A stretch of 64,000 nt of DNA. It comes from Photorhabdus bodei. Its GTDB lineage: Bacteria > Pseudomonadota > Gammaproteobacteria > Enterobacterales > Enterobacteriaceae. Numbering within the stretch: the first letter of the stretch is position 1; each line of letters starts with the position of its first letter. A model generated the notes under the pieces. That model was not told where the DNA came from and searched no databases. It worked only from the letters and a program-made list of their open reading frames with translations. This document shows, one piece after another, positions 8,390-17,486 of this stretch. The DNA lies in the NCBI RefSeq assembly GCF_003287735.1, contig NZ_NSCM01000002.1, positions 124,001-188,000 on the forward strand, read 5' to 3'. The translations under genes and the position numbers were made by a program.

Positions 8390-8583
8390 GGTGAAAAAGT
8401 GGCGCTTTTGGTTTTGGATTTTATAGTCACTTAGAAGGGCGCTTACTCATCCTGAGTTTATTAGCCACGCTGAGTACGATAATCCTTTGGTTAATAGTAT
8501 ACAATGCTGAAAATAAAGGGCCTTAACTTGAGATATCAGGCAAATAGCCTTAAATCGAGACGAGTTATTTCTTATTTGATATT

Positions 8584-8611
8584 ACGGAGAATGTCTTACG
8601 ACATTCTCCGT
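8584..8611. repeat. Hairpin repeat, copy 1
   Basis: ACGGAGAATGTC-TTA-C-GACATTCTCCGT is a near-perfect palindrome. A second copy with one change lies at 9929-9955, so it is a repeated hairpin element rather than a chance stem. Confidence 0.6.
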
Positions 8612-8700
8612 CAGATTATTGACAAAGTGCTGGTTTTTTTATCCGGCGCTCTGTTTTAATTCAGCTCCGTTCACCAGACGGAGCTTGCCGCCATGTTAAG
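8611..8700. repeat. ~90-bp direct repeat flanking higBA, left copy
   Basis: From TCAGATTATTGACAAAGTGC to GTTAAG, matching 9346-9434 with scattered substitutions. It contains a GCTCCG...CGGAGC stem. The last bases include the higA stop codon. It may be a terminator unit duplicated with a toxin-antitoxin module. Confidence 0.7.
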
Positions 8701-8986
8701 GTATTGGCGTAAACAGGGGAGTGAGACGAGTTAAATCTATTTCCTGTTTAACTTGTGCCAGGCTATACGCTTCCTGGAGTCTCAGCCACATTTCCGGCGT
8801 ACTGCCGATCACGTTGGCTAAACGAACGGCCATTCCTGGCGTTACTGCCGCGCTACCTTCAACAACACGCCCAATAGTTGACGGTGAGACATCCAGTGCA
8901 CGAGCAAGCGCTCTAAGACTAATATTTAAGTGCTCTATCTCGTCAGAGATATAGCGCCCCGGATGGGGTGGCATACGTTTAGTCAT
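8696..8986 (-). CDS. higA: HigA-type antitoxin (XRE helix-turn-helix)
   Basis: 96 residues. The N-terminus MPPHPGRYISDEIEHLNIS leads to a helix-turn-helix, ALARALDVSPSTIGRVVEGS, and a C-terminal IGSTPEMWLRLQEAY motif typical of HigA/VapI. It should neutralise the toxin encoded immediately upstream and autorepress the operon. Its ATG overlaps the toxin stop (TAATG), the usual higB-higA order. Length and motifs look intact. Confidence 0.92.
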   Translation of the reverse strand: MTKRMPPHPGRYISDEIEHLNISLRALARALDVSPSTIGRVVEGSAAVTPGMAVRLANVIGSTPEMWLRLQEAYSLAQVKQEIDLTRLTPLFTPIP

Positions 8987-9264
8987 TAATGATAGTCCTC
9001 GTAGTTCAGTATATAAACATCACCATCGTTAAATTCGAAAGTTAACCTCCAGTTACCCGATACGCTTACCGCCCAAATACTCTTTCGATCTCCTGTAAGT
9101 GGGTGAAGTTGAAAACTCGGTAAACTTAAATCATTCAGGCCGCTTGCTAAATCTAATGCGTTTAACAGTAGGTCTAGCCTGTTAGCGTGGTGTGCAACAA
9201 TTCCCGCCGTGGTTCCCTTCTCATAATACTTTCGTAACCCTTTATGCTTCCAACTTTTAATCAT
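8986..9264 (-). CDS. higB: HigB-type toxin (RelE superfamily mRNA interferase)
   Basis: 92 residues: SWKHKGLRKYYEKGTTAGI at the N-terminus, the LNALDLASGLNDLSLPSFQLHP region and the C-terminal core GDRKSIWAVSVSGNWRLTFE...YILNYEDYH. This matches the HigB family, which cleaves mRNA on the ribosome. It is coupled to higA. The module is flanked by ~90-bp direct repeats and appears functional by length. Confidence 0.93.
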   Translation of the reverse strand: MIKSWKHKGLRKYYEKGTTAGIVAHHANRLDLLLNALDLASGLNDLSLPSFQLHPLTGDRKSIWAVSVSGNWRLTFEFNDGDVYILNYEDYH

Positions 9265-9345
9265 TGTTTGAGTCCTGTTGCGTTACGAGAGACAGCATAA
9301 CACGTGTCGATCATTGCGCAACAACATTTTTTTGATGAAATAATA

Positions 9346-9434
9346 TCAGATTATTGACAAAGTGCTGTTTTTTTATCCGGTACTCTGTTTTAATTCAGTG
9401 CCGTTCACTAAACGGGGCTTGCCATCTTGTTAAG
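9346..9434. repeat. ~90-bp direct repeat flanking higBA, right copy
   Basis: Second copy of the 8611-8700 unit, 82 bases upstream of higB in the same orientation. Because the left copy ends in the higA stop codon, this copy may be the trace of a second, deleted module. Confidence 0.7.
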
Positions 9435-9502
9435 AACACCCACTCTCCAGACTTTCCCGCCAGAAACACTCTCGCTTGACGAGCTGGTTCCTAAAAATCA
9501 TT

Positions 9503-9629
9503 TATACCCTATGGATTTCGAGATGCATCGCGGCGGCAAGGGAGCGAATCCCCGGGAGCATAGATAACGATGTGACCGGGGTGAGGGAGTGCAGCCAACA
9601 AAGAGGCAACTTGAAAGATAACGGGTATA
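9503..9629 (+). repeat. ERIC repeat
   Basis: Full 127-base unit from TATACCCTATGG to ACGGGTATA with the diagnostic ERIC core GCGAATCCCCGGGAGCATAG and GTGACCGGGGTGAG. Ends are TATA on both sides. Confidence 0.93.
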
Positions 9630-9638
9630 GTCCGTCAA

Positions 9639-9760
9639 GTCGATGCCGCTATTGATTTCGAATTTATCCGCGAATGAGTTGCCCCATTGTATTGCCACAA
9701 TAATGGCTGTCCTGCTATCGATAGCCCAAAATATTAAGAAGATAGCCTTGCTGGTCGCAA
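9639..9760 (+). pseudogene. Decayed transposase N-terminus (IS1182-like)
   Basis: In one frame: QVDAAIDFEFIRE, stop, then VAPLYC and CPAIDS, which resembles the opening of IS1182-type transposases (LDxxIDFxFI...LYxxxGRPxIDP). In-frame stops and the absence of a start show it is a relic. Family assignment is tentative. Confidence 0.45.
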
Positions 9761-9888
9761 TGTTGTGTTGTTTTTATCTCAGGAGAGCGAGCATTTTATT
9801 GCAGGATAAGCGAAAATAACGCCTTGGTGGAGGATTACATCGGGTTAATGAGGAAAATGGATGGCATTATGATTCATAATAAAAGAAA

Positions 9889-9918
9889 CAAACCCCGTTA
9901 TTTTCAACGAGGTTTGTC
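9889..9918. terminator. Hairpin, possible terminator
   Basis: CAAACCCCGT followed by a loop and ACGAGGTTTG makes a 9-10 bp stem with one mismatch in AT-rich surroundings. There is no gene immediately upstream to which it can be assigned. Confidence 0.4.
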
Positions 9919-9928
9919 AGCGGTATGG

Positions 9929-9955
9929 TGGAGAATATCTTACGACATTCTCCGC
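9929..9955. repeat. Hairpin repeat, copy 2
   Basis: GGAGAATATC-TTAC-GACATTCTCC, the second copy of the hairpin at 8584-8611. Confidence 0.55.
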
Positions 9956-9975
9956 TAATTTTACTAGTGATAGCT

Positions 9976-10063
9976 CTCGACAATGTATTAAACCATTTCG
10001 CCAAAATCTATCGAAATAGGGCTTTGATTTATTAGCGCTGAGTTTGTGGGGATTTCTCAGTGC
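9976..10063 (+). mobile_element. Remnant of an IS transposase 3' end, copy 2
   Basis: Reads LDNVLNHFAKIYRNRALIY and a stop at 10033-10035, followed by the same GCTGAGTTTGTGGGGATT tail seen at 7498-7586. It lies just downstream of the minus-strand protease gene. Confidence 0.45.
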
Positions 10064-10086
10064 AAATGCAGGCCCATTTTAAAAAT

Positions 10087-11601
10087 TTATTTTTGTTCGC
10101 CAAAGTCCTCAAAAAATATAGCACCTATGTTGCCTGCTTGATCTAAGCCATACATACAAAAGCGTATTGGAGAGTCTTTCTTTTTAATCGTAATCGGTAC
10201 TCTTCTATAAGTAGAGTAATTTTTATAATCATCGCATTTTGTCGATTTTCTTGGGCCTGCTTTATAACGTATATCAACAACTTCCCAAGGTCTAAATCTG
10301 AGGTCGATAACCCAACTATCATCTGTTTCAAAAAGTAATGTTGAATCCGGTCTTATTCCCGGAAGGGTGTTATCAATTTCACGTAATTTTATTGATGCGT
10401 TAGATGTACTCTGCCAGCGTTTATTTGCAGAATGTTGCCCAATGACACACATTGCGTAAACTCCTTCTTTGGAAGGAACGGTAAGTTTATCCAGCGGTTG
10501 TGTCGTAACTGGAATAGGTTTGCTGTATCCTTTAGGATCTGAACAATCAGTATTACTCGCAAGTCCTCCTTTATAGCGAATATTATTAAAACCCCGCTCC
10601 TCAAGATGTAAATTCCAGGTGGCAGGTTTGTTGTTAACTGTGCTCTTGGTAATTAGTGGGCCGCCAGCGTTAATAGTGATCCCTTTTCCATCATCAAATT
10701 TACTTAAATCCAGTTTTCCATCAGGGGTAAATGCACGTGCAATTTTATCAACAGGAATGTAATAACTGTCACCTTCACGTGAAAAACCTTTATCCTTAAC
10801 CAACTCACAAGGCCGATTAAGACCGCAACCCGTGTAATTTTGATCGACGGTGGTATTTAATACGCCAATTATCTGGGGTTTATCTTTCAATATAACCGGT
10901 GAACCAGAAGTTCCTCCCGAAACACCGGCGCAATCAACAGAAACGACCGGAGACCAAGCCCATATACCTTCATACACAAGAGGGGTTTTTCCAGTAATGG
11001 AGCAAGCCGAATAGCGTAGATAGCGTTTATCACCCGCTATGCCATTGGCCGGAATATGGGCAAGTTCAATCGGCTGATTTACCGATGGTTCATAATCTTT
11101 TTGTAAAGTCACCGGCAGTATTCCGCGATTTGCCAACTCACCATAAGTTGCTTTAAGTCTGAAAACCGCAAGGTCACCGCCTTTCATTGTCGCGTATAAA
11201 ACCCTATCAATATCAACAGATTGGTGTTCGTTAATTAAGTCAATGAAGTAGTTTGGCGTGTATGTCCAACCTGGGCCTACAGGTTGATCAATTATTACTT
11301 CATTCGTATCTAATGAAGAATCAAAACAATGACCAGCAGAAAGAATAAGTGCTTGTTGATTGGCATCAGGGGTTTCTGAACCGGCAATAAGTGTCGCGGT
11401 ACATAGGCCACGACCACTCAGTTTTCCCACATGCTTAAATCGTTCAGCGTCCGGATCGGTAGATTTTAATAGTGGAGCTTCGTTACTGGTATTGTCTTGT
11501 AGATTAGCAATATGCTCGCTGTTATTTTCGGGAAGTGCGTGTGCGAAATAACTTGTTGACACAATCCCTGTAATAAGTGTAGCTAAAAAGATTTTTCTCA
11601 T
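10087..11601 (-). CDS. Secreted trypsin-like serine protease with duplicated C-terminal module
   Basis: 504 residues. A Sec signal peptide ends near HALPE (about residue 23). The protease domain has LSAGHC (His91), GGDLAVFRL (Asp143) and VSGGTSGSPV (Ser232), a plausible catalytic triad with a GTSGSP nucleophile motif. Residues about 315-504 contain two tandem modules sharing the pattern IRYKxG, xTxC, xYS and a later MCVxG/FCMYG cysteine, apparently a duplicated beta-rich binding domain. It is probably exported; targets are unknown. It stands alone between non-coding stretches. Confidence 0.82.
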   Translation of the reverse strand: MRKIFLATLITGIVSTSYFAHALPENNSEHIANLQDNTSNEAPLLKSTDPDAERFKHVGKLSGRGLCTATLIAGSETPDANQQALILSAGHCFDSSLDTNEVIIDQPVGPGWTYTPNYFIDLINEHQSVDIDRVLYATMKGGDLAVFRLKATYGELANRGILPVTLQKDYEPSVNQPIELAHIPANGIAGDKRYLRYSACSITGKTPLVYEGIWAWSPVVSVDCAGVSGGTSGSPVILKDKPQIIGVLNTTVDQNYTGCGLNRPCELVKDKGFSREGDSYYIPVDKIARAFTPDGKLDLSKFDDGKGITINAGGPLITKSTVNNKPATWNLHLEERGFNNIRYKGGLASNTDCSDPKGYSKPIPVTTQPLDKLTVPSKEGVYAMCVIGQHSANKRWQSTSNASIKLREIDNTLPGIRPDSTLLFETDDSWVIDLRFRPWEVVDIRYKAGPRKSTKCDDYKNYSTYRRVPITIKKKDSPIRFCMYGLDQAGNIGAIFFEDFGEQK

Positions 11602-12022
11602 GTTTTTACCTCATGTTGTTTACATTTTTAATCTTTCCATGTAATGGAAACAGACATTCAATGAAGAAAAAATTATCGCTAAGGGTTTTTAGAGCTTTAA
11701 TAAACCCTCTATATGAGTATTTAATGTTTACTAATTTATGAATTAATAGACAGTTTTTTTAGCGCATAAGATCATTCTATTGGGTGCCTGTTATCCATAG
11801 CCAATAATAAATAACATAAAAATCAGCTAAATAGTTTTATATACTGCAATAGAGCTATAACGTTCAATGGAACGAGAACTGACTATAAAGGTTTTTCTGG
11901 TATAAATTCGTTGTTATAAAGGATGAGTTGATTAAATGAGAGTTGAACTCCGGGAGAATATATATTTATGAGTTGTTACTAAATTTATCACCCAGAGCAT
12001 TTGTTGTGGAATAATAAAAGTG
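11602..12022. other. Intergenic region upstream of the protease gene
   Basis: About 420 AT-rich bases between the protease start and the end of the dmsD-like gene (both minus strand). It must contain the protease promoter, but I cannot place it. No coding frame worth reporting. Confidence 0.4.
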
Positions 12023-12619
12023 TTAGTAAAATAATTCTAGTCTTGCCGGAATGAGTTTTAATTCAGTTTGCAGTGTTTTTAAATAGTCAATAGCAATAGT
12101 GGCTAAAATGGGATAAAAATCATTTTCTAGTTTGGTTGTCTGCATCAATTCCAGATAACGGTAAGCCCAAGGTAGTAAGTGCTGTTCTAACAATGTACGT
12201 GCAGCAGGTTTATGCCCTTGTTCTAAAATATAAACTAAGGCCAGCAGCATCAGACCGAATTGATCTTCGGGTTCCCGTTGTTTACTGGACATGACGATAT
12301 TCTGTTTTGTCAGAAATTCCCGATAAGCCAGCGTGCTTTCACCTGATAACGAGTTTTCTCGGTCCAGATAAACCGATCCCCAAGGTGGGGCTGGCATAAC
12401 ACCTTGCCCTTCGAACAAGATGGAGTAGTCATATTGTAGAGATTCGACTGAGAAGCTAGCGAGCTTTTTCGTCAGATTTTCTATTGTGCGGTTATTTGAC
12501 CAGGGAAATAATTTATCAATATCGATAAGCAATGGAATTAGCGGGCGGACTTGTTCTGATTTCGGTGAGTAATAAAAACAGGCGCCAATAATGCGAGGTA
12601 CAGTAGTATCTAATAACAT
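12023..12619 (-). CDS. dmsD: TorD/DmsD-family redox-enzyme maturation chaperone
   Basis: 198 residues, close to DmsD (about 204). The motif REPEDQFGLMLLALVYIL matches the ExxDxxG region that binds twin-arginine signal peptides, and HLLPWAYRYLEL matches the conserved HLxPW helix. The family proof-reads and escorts molybdoenzymes such as DMSO reductase before Tat export. No dmsABC genes are in this window, so it is separated from its client. A perfect FNR box upstream fits anaerobic expression. YcdY- or TorD-type alternatives are possible. Confidence 0.82.
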   Translation of the reverse strand: MLLDTTVPRIIGACFYYSPKSEQVRPLIPLLIDIDKLFPWSNNRTIENLTKKLASFSVESLQYDYSILFEGQGVMPAPPWGSVYLDRENSLSGESTLAYREFLTKQNIVMSSKQREPEDQFGLMLLALVYILEQGHKPAARTLLEQHLLPWAYRYLELMQTTKLENDFYPILATIAIDYLKTLQTELKLIPARLELFY

Positions 12620-12702
12620 GGAAAGTTCTCATTATGATTTGGTTATACCGATGGTGTAAGCAGCATAAACACATCATAAGCTTATACGATATGAATAGAT
12701 AG

Positions 12703-12716
12703 TTGATTATGATCAA
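12703..12716. promoter_or_regulatory. FNR binding site
   Basis: TTGATTATGATCAA is an exact match to the FNR consensus TTGAT-N4-ATCAA. It lies 84 bases upstream of the dmsD-like start, a suitable distance for activation under anaerobic conditions. Confidence 0.75.
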
Positions 12717-12959
12717 CGATTAATCTGTTGCGGTGTTGTTACTATCTTTATCACCAGATTGATGGTGATTTTTGTTATGAAACGCATAAGTTCATCACCG
12801 AAAATAATAAAATTAGCCGCTTTGTTGGTATGGGAAATATATATTTAATCTGCATTTTAATTCAATGGATTTAATAAGGTTATTATGGTGAAAATAAATA
12901 TATATCATTAGTTATCTAATAATTTAATAACTTGAAAAGTAGACCACGTTAAAAATAAA

Positions 12960-13086
12960 TAAACCCTATGGATTTCAAGATGCGTCGCGGCGGCAAGGGA
13001 GCGAATCCCCGGGAGCATAGGTAACTATGTGACTGGGGTGAGTGAGTGCAGCCAACAAAGAGGCAACTTGAAAGATGACGGGTATA
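12960..13086 (+). repeat. ERIC repeat directly before the cobalamin riboswitch
   Basis: Full ERIC unit (left end reads AAACCCTATGG rather than TATACCC). Its right end GGGTATA abuts the riboswitch, so it lies in the leader or promoter of the cob operon. Confidence 0.9.
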
Positions 13087-13094
13087 AACCGCCG

Positions 13095-13262
13095 TTAGGT
13101 TAATACCGCACCTTAATGGTGTGGTTGGGAAGGAGGTGAAAATCCTCCGCAGCCCCCGCTGCTGTGATGCTGACAACTCCGCTGATGCCACTGGTCGGAA
13201 AGACTGGGAAGGTTGCGGGGAAGGGTGACGCTAAGCCAGAAGACCGACCTGACAGGCACGAG
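13095..13262 (+). promoter_or_regulatory. Cobalamin riboswitch
   Basis: Contains the conserved elements in order: GGTTAATA, GGGAAGGAGGTGAAAATCCT, GCAGCCCCCGC followed by CTGTGATG, and the B12 box GCCAGAAGACCGACCTG near 13235-13251. It precedes cbiA by about 105 bases. Binding of adenosylcobalamin to this class represses downstream expression, so the biosynthetic operon is feedback-controlled. Confidence 0.93.
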
Positions 13263-13367
13263 ACATTAACTCCTTCGGTGGGAAGCGAGTTGTCATCCAA
13301 GTGGTGTGCGCGGTGTTGGCACGTCTTATTGGCGCTCCTTTTCCGATCGACATATCGGGAATTTTCT

Positions 13368-14750
13368 ATGCAATGGTCAGGTAGGAAGGCATTTGTTATC
13401 GCGGGTACGGGTAGTGGCTGTGGTAAGACTACTGTTACCCTTGGCATTTTGCGGGCATTGATGTTGAGAGGGTTGACTGTCCAGCCGTTTAAAGTGGGGC
13501 CGGATTATCTGGACAGCGGCTGGCACAGCTCTGTGTGTGGCGTAGCATCTCGTAATCTTGATGCATTTATGCTGCCAACAGCGACGCTTAATGGTCTTTA
13601 CAATCAGCATATGCGTCATGCTGATGTCGCGGTCATTGAAGGTGTGATGGGGTTGTACGATGGTTATGGTACCAACCCAAACTATTGCAGTAGCGCTGCA
13701 ATGGCTAAGCAGTTGGGATGCCCGGTGATTTTGTTGGTGGACGGTAAGGCTGTATCTACTTCTGTTGCCGCAACTGTTCTGGGTTTTTGCCGTTTTGATC
13801 CCTCTCTAACGATTGCGGGTGTCATTGTTAACCGCGTCAATTCTGAAAATCATTTCGAACTTATTCGTCATGCGATTGAGCATTATTGTGGTGTGCCGGT
13901 ATTAGGGCGTTTGCCTGTGATGAAGGATGTGTCGTTACCGTCTCGTCATCTTGGCCTGATTCCTGCCCAAGAGCAGGCTGATAATGATGCTCGCTGGCAG
14001 CGGCTGGCTCAGCAGGTAGAGGCGCATATCAATCTTGATCGTCTGTTGGCGCTTTGTGACTGTCCTACGTTACCCGAGGGTGAGGCACCATTATTGCCTG
14101 ATCCCGCACTGGCTGATGGTTTGACGTTAGCGTTGGCGGATGATGAAGCCTTTAATTTTTATTACCCTGATAATCTGGAGATGTTGGAACAGGTGGGGGT
14201 ACGTATTCACCGTTTTAGTCCACTGCATGATCGCCGTTTACCCGATTGTCAGATGATTTATCTCGGTGGGGGCTACCCGGAAATCCATGCCGCTAAGTTG
14301 GCCGCCAATAGTGCCATGCGGGAAGCTTTACAGGATGCGCATTGTCGTCAAGTTCCCATTTATGCTGAATGCGGTGGCCTGATGTACCTTGGTAAATCGT
14401 TGACCGATGGCGAGGGGACGAGCCACCAGATGGCCGATATTCTGCCGGGGGAAAGCCATATGGGTACGAGGTTGATGCGCTTTGGTTACTGTCAGGCACA
14501 GGCCCGTTTTGACACTTTGCTGGCCGCGGAAGGTGAGATTTTGCGGGGCCACGAGTTTCATTATTCTGATTTTATCAGCTCAGTGCCCTCAGTCTTTGAC
14601 TGTACTAAATGGCGTGACGGGATGGCAATACAGCAATGGGCCGGAGGCTATCAGGTACAGCAGACACTGGCTAGTTATCTTCATATCCATTTTGCTCAGC
14701 GCCCTAGTCTGCTTGATCGCTGGTTGAGGTCTGCAAGGAGGCTGTTGTGA
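13368..14750 (+). CDS. cbiA: Cobyrinic acid a,c-diamide synthase
   Basis: 460 residues from ATG at 13368; upstream frame codons belong to the riboswitch. It amidates the a and c carboxylates of cobyrinate using glutamine and ATP. The P-loop GTGSGCGKTT is at residues 13-22, and the C-terminal class-I amidotransferase domain has the nucleophile in YAECGGLMYLG (Cys335) and a later ASYLHIHFA histidine region. First gene of the operon; the cbiB GTG start overlaps its end. Confidence 0.96.
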   Translation: MQWSGRKAFVIAGTGSGCGKTTVTLGILRALMLRGLTVQPFKVGPDYLDSGWHSSVCGVASRNLDAFMLPTATLNGLYNQHMRHADVAVIEGVMGLYDGYGTNPNYCSSAAMAKQLGCPVILLVDGKAVSTSVAATVLGFCRFDPSLTIAGVIVNRVNSENHFELIRHAIEHYCGVPVLGRLPVMKDVSLPSRHLGLIPAQEQADNDARWQRLAQQVEAHINLDRLLALCDCPTLPEGEAPLLPDPALADGLTLALADDEAFNFYYPDNLEMLEQVGVRIHRFSPLHDRRLPDCQMIYLGGGYPEIHAAKLAANSAMREALQDAHCRQVPIYAECGGLMYLGKSLTDGEGTSHQMADILPGESHMGTRLMRFGYCQAQARFDTLLAAEGEILRGHEFHYSDFISSVPSVFDCTKWRDGMAIQQWAGGYQVQQTLASYLHIHFAQRPSLLDRWLRSARRLL

Positions 14751-15706
14751 CACTTGCTGCCTGGTTTGCTGCTTTCTTGCTCGATAGCTGGTTAGGTGAT
14801 CCGCCGCATTGGCCTCATCCGGTGCGTTGGATTGGTAAGCTGATCTCTCTGGTACAGCGGGCGGTCCGGCGCTGTTGTCACAGTGAACGTGCATTGAAAG
14901 TTGGTGGAGCAGGGCTATGGATAGTGGTTGTGGGGCTGACTTGGTTGGTGAGTTGGGGGTGTCTGTGGCTGATGAACCTTATTCATCCTTGGGTCGGCTG
15001 GCTGGTTGAAGTGTGGATGATTTATACCCTGTTGGCTGGCCGTTGTCTGAGTGACGCCGCGCTAGAGGTACATGAGGTATTACAACAAGGCTCATTGGAT
15101 GAGAGTCGTCAGCAGTTGTCACGGATTGTCGGGCGCGATACTTCCCAACTGGATGCACCGCAAATCACCCGCGCGGTGGTGGAGACGGTGGCGGAAAACA
15201 GCGTTGATGGGGTTATTGCTCCACTGTTTTTTCTAATGATTGGTGGTGCGCCATTGGCAATGGCTTATAAAGCGGTTAACACCCTTGACTCAATGGTGGG
15301 ATACAAAACGCCGGAATACCGCGCGATTGGGTATGTTTCTGCGCGTATGGATGATTTAGCAAACTGGTTACCGGCGCGGTTGAGTTGGCTGTTGTTGAGT
15401 GCGTCTGCCTGCTTCATTCGGCTTGATTTTCGTCAGGCACTACGTATTGGCTGGCGTGATCGCTATCAGCATAGCAGCCCTAACTGTGGCTGGCCGGAAG
15501 CGACGGTGGCGGGAGCGTTGGGTATCCGCCTTGGCGGCCAGAATTGTTATTTTGGTGAACAAGTAGATAAACCCTGGATGGGTGATGAACGCCGTAAAAT
15601 CGCGCTGACGGATATCCCGCTCAGCATCCATTTGATGATGATAGCTTCGCAACTGGCCTTACTGTTGTTTGCGCTGTTGCGCTTACTGTTGGTCGGCATG
15701 GCTTAA
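14747..15706 (+). CDS. cbiB: Adenosylcobinamide-phosphate synthase
   Basis: 319 residues from a GTG overlapping the cbiA stop. Integral membrane enzyme that joins aminopropanol phosphate to adenosylcobyric acid. Signature DSWLGDPPHWPHPVRWIGK at the N-terminus, RDTSQLD and the ENSVDGVIAPLF motif are intact, with hydrophobic helices throughout. Its substrate is supplied by CobD, encoded at 39185. Confidence 0.96.
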   Translation: MTLAAWFAAFLLDSWLGDPPHWPHPVRWIGKLISLVQRAVRRCCHSERALKVGGAGLWIVVVGLTWLVSWGCLWLMNLIHPWVGWLVEVWMIYTLLAGRCLSDAALEVHEVLQQGSLDESRQQLSRIVGRDTSQLDAPQITRAVVETVAENSVDGVIAPLFFLMIGGAPLAMAYKAVNTLDSMVGYKTPEYRAIGYVSARMDDLANWLPARLSWLLLSASACFIRLDFRQALRIGWRDRYQHSSPNCGWPEATVAGALGIRLGGQNCYFGEQVDKPWMGDERRKIALTDIPLSIHLMMIASQLALLLFALLRLLLVGMA

Positions 15707-15720
15707 AAAAGGGCAACAAT

Positions 15721-16353
15721 ATGAACTACCTCCAGAAACCTCAGCAAATTGAACAGAATAGCTTCGCAATCATTGGCGATATTATTGCTAGTGAGCGCCC
15801 CGATTACCGTTTTGTTGATGAGATGCAAGAAGCGGTGATTAAACGGGTGATCCACACCACCGCAGATTTTGACTGGTTGGATATTTTATGGTTCTCGCCG
15901 GGTGTGCTGGCCCGCATTACAGAAGCATTGCGTCGGGGATGCACTTTGTATACCGATACGACGATGGCTCAGTCCGGTATCAACAAAGCACTGTTACATC
16001 AGATGGGGTGTGAATGCCGCTGCTATATCAGTGATCCGCGTGTGGTCGCGATGGCGAAAGCGCAGGGTATCACACGTTCTATGGCTGCGGTAGATGTCGC
16101 ACTGGCGGAAGAAGGGGACAAAATCTTCGTGTTCGGTAACGCTCCAACCGCCCTGTTCCGTTTGCTGGAAAGGAAGGCTTCACCATTGGCGGTGGTTGGG
16201 GTGCCTGTCGGTTTTGTCGGTGCGGCGGAATCGAAAGCCGCTTTGATGCAAAGTGAACTGCCTTGTATCGCCGCCGCAGGTCGTAAAGGGGGAAGTAATA
16301 TTGCGGCGGCGATTATCAATGCCATTCTGTACCGATTGCAGGAGGCACAATGA
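15721..16353 (+). CDS. cbiC: Cobalt-precorrin-8 methylmutase
   Basis: 210 residues. Moves the C11 methyl to C12, giving cobyrinate. Family features include [12 protein letters not shown] near the start, the [10 protein letters not shown] histidine motif and [14 protein letters not shown] at the C-terminus. It overlaps cbiD by four bases (ATGA). Confidence 0.96.
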   Translation: MNYLQKPQQIEQNSFAIIGDIIASERPDYRFVDEMQEAVIKRVIHTTADFDWLDILWFSPGVLARITEALRRGCTLYTDTTMAQSGINKALLHQMGCECRCYISDPRVVAMAKAQGITRSMAAVDVALAEEGDKIFVFGNAPTALFRLLERKASPLAVVGVPVGFVGAAESKAALMQSELPCIAAAGRKGGSNIAAAIINAILYRLQEAQ

Positions 16354-17486
16354 GTGACACCATGCAACTAGACAGCATCTGGCATAACGGTAAGCAGTAT
16401 CGCAAAGGTTATACCACGGGTTCCTGTGCTACCGCTGCCGCCAAGGTTGCCGCATTAATGGTGCTGCGTCAGCAAGTTATCGATCACGTTTCTATTGTTA
16501 CCCCTTCTGGTGTGACATTACGCCTTAATGTTGAACAGCCGCTGATTGAAGGACAGCAGGCGACTGCCGCTATTCGTAAAGACGGTGGCGACGATGTGGA
16601 TGCCACTCATGGCATGTTGATTTTTGCTCGTGTCACCTTGTGCGATCACGGTGAGATCCATCTGCGGGGCGGGGAAGGCGTGGGTACGGTTACCCGCAAA
16701 GGTGTGGGATTGCCGGTAGGCAGCTCGGCCATTAATCGTACACCGCGTCAGACCATTGAGGCAGCGGTACGGGAGGCTATCGGTCCTTTGCGGGGCGCGG
16801 AGGTGGAAATTTTCGCGCCGGAAGGTGAAGAGCGGGCAAAGAAAACTTACAACGGGCGATTGGGGATACTGGGCGGCATTTCCATCATTGGTACTACCGG
16901 CATCGTCACGCCAATGTCGGAAGAGAGTTGGAAACGTTCGTTGGCGATAGAACTGGAAATGAAACGTTCGGCGGGTGCTGAAAAAGTCATTCTGGTGCCG
17001 GGCAATCATGGTGAACGTTTTGTGCGTGAACAATTGGGGCTTGATGGTCAGCTAGTGGTAACCATGAGTAACTTCGTGGGTTACATGTTGCAGGAAGCGG
17101 TGCGGCTTGGGTTCCGCCATATCATGTTGGTGGGACACCCCGGCAAGCTGGTGAAAGTGGCCGCAGGAATTTTCCATACCCACAGTCATATTGCTGATGG
17201 CCGCATGGAAACGTTGATTGCTTATCTGGCACTGATGGGGGCGTCGCAGGAACTGCTGTTAGAGGTGAGTCGTTGCGATACCACGGAAGCGGCAATGGAA
17301 CTGATCGCGGAACACGGCTTGCAAGCGGTTTATGACCGTATTGCCGAACGCATTTGTGAACGAATGAGTGAAATGTTGCGTTTTGCGGTTAACCCGCCGC
17401 GCTGTGATGCCATCATGTTCTCCTTTGATAATCAAATACTTGGCACCAGTCGCCCATTAAATGACATTTTGGAGGCAATGCGATGA
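16350..17486 (+). CDS. cbiD: Cobalt-precorrin-5B C1-methyltransferase
   Basis: 378 residues. Family-specific [18 protein letters not shown] at the N-terminus and [29 protein letters not shown] and [18 protein letters not shown] further on. It methylates C1 after ring contraction in the anaerobic route. ATGA overlaps on both sides suggest tight translational coupling. Confidence 0.96.
   Translation: MSDTMQLDSIWHNGKQYRKGYTTGSCATAAAKVAALMVLRQQVIDHVSIVTPSGVTLRLNVEQPLIEGQQATAAIRKDGGDDVDATHGMLIFARVTLCDHGEIHLRGGEGVGTVTRKGVGLPVGSSAINRTPRQTIEAAVREAIGPLRGAEVEIFAPEGEERAKKTYNGRLGILGGISIIGTTGIVTPMSEESWKRSLAIELEMKRSAGAEKVILVPGNHGERFVREQLGLDGQLVVTMSNFVGYMLQEAVRLGFRHIMLVGHPGKLVKVAAGIFHTHSHIADGRMETLIAYLALMGASQELLLEVSRCDTTEAAMELIAEHGLQAVYDRIAERICERMSEMLRFAVNPPRCDAIMFSFDNQILGTSRPLNDILEAMR

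Noticed and set aside
9498..9698. Minus-strand 66-codon frame across the ERIC (and similar ones at 12949-13191, 23590-23820 and 38004-38378)
   Set aside because: These frames translate the ERIC itself ([13 protein letters not shown] pattern) and recur with every copy; they are not genes.
13164..13367. N-terminal extension of cbiA
   Set aside because: These codons lie in the cobalamin riboswitch, and the true CbiA start with its P-loop follows at 13368.
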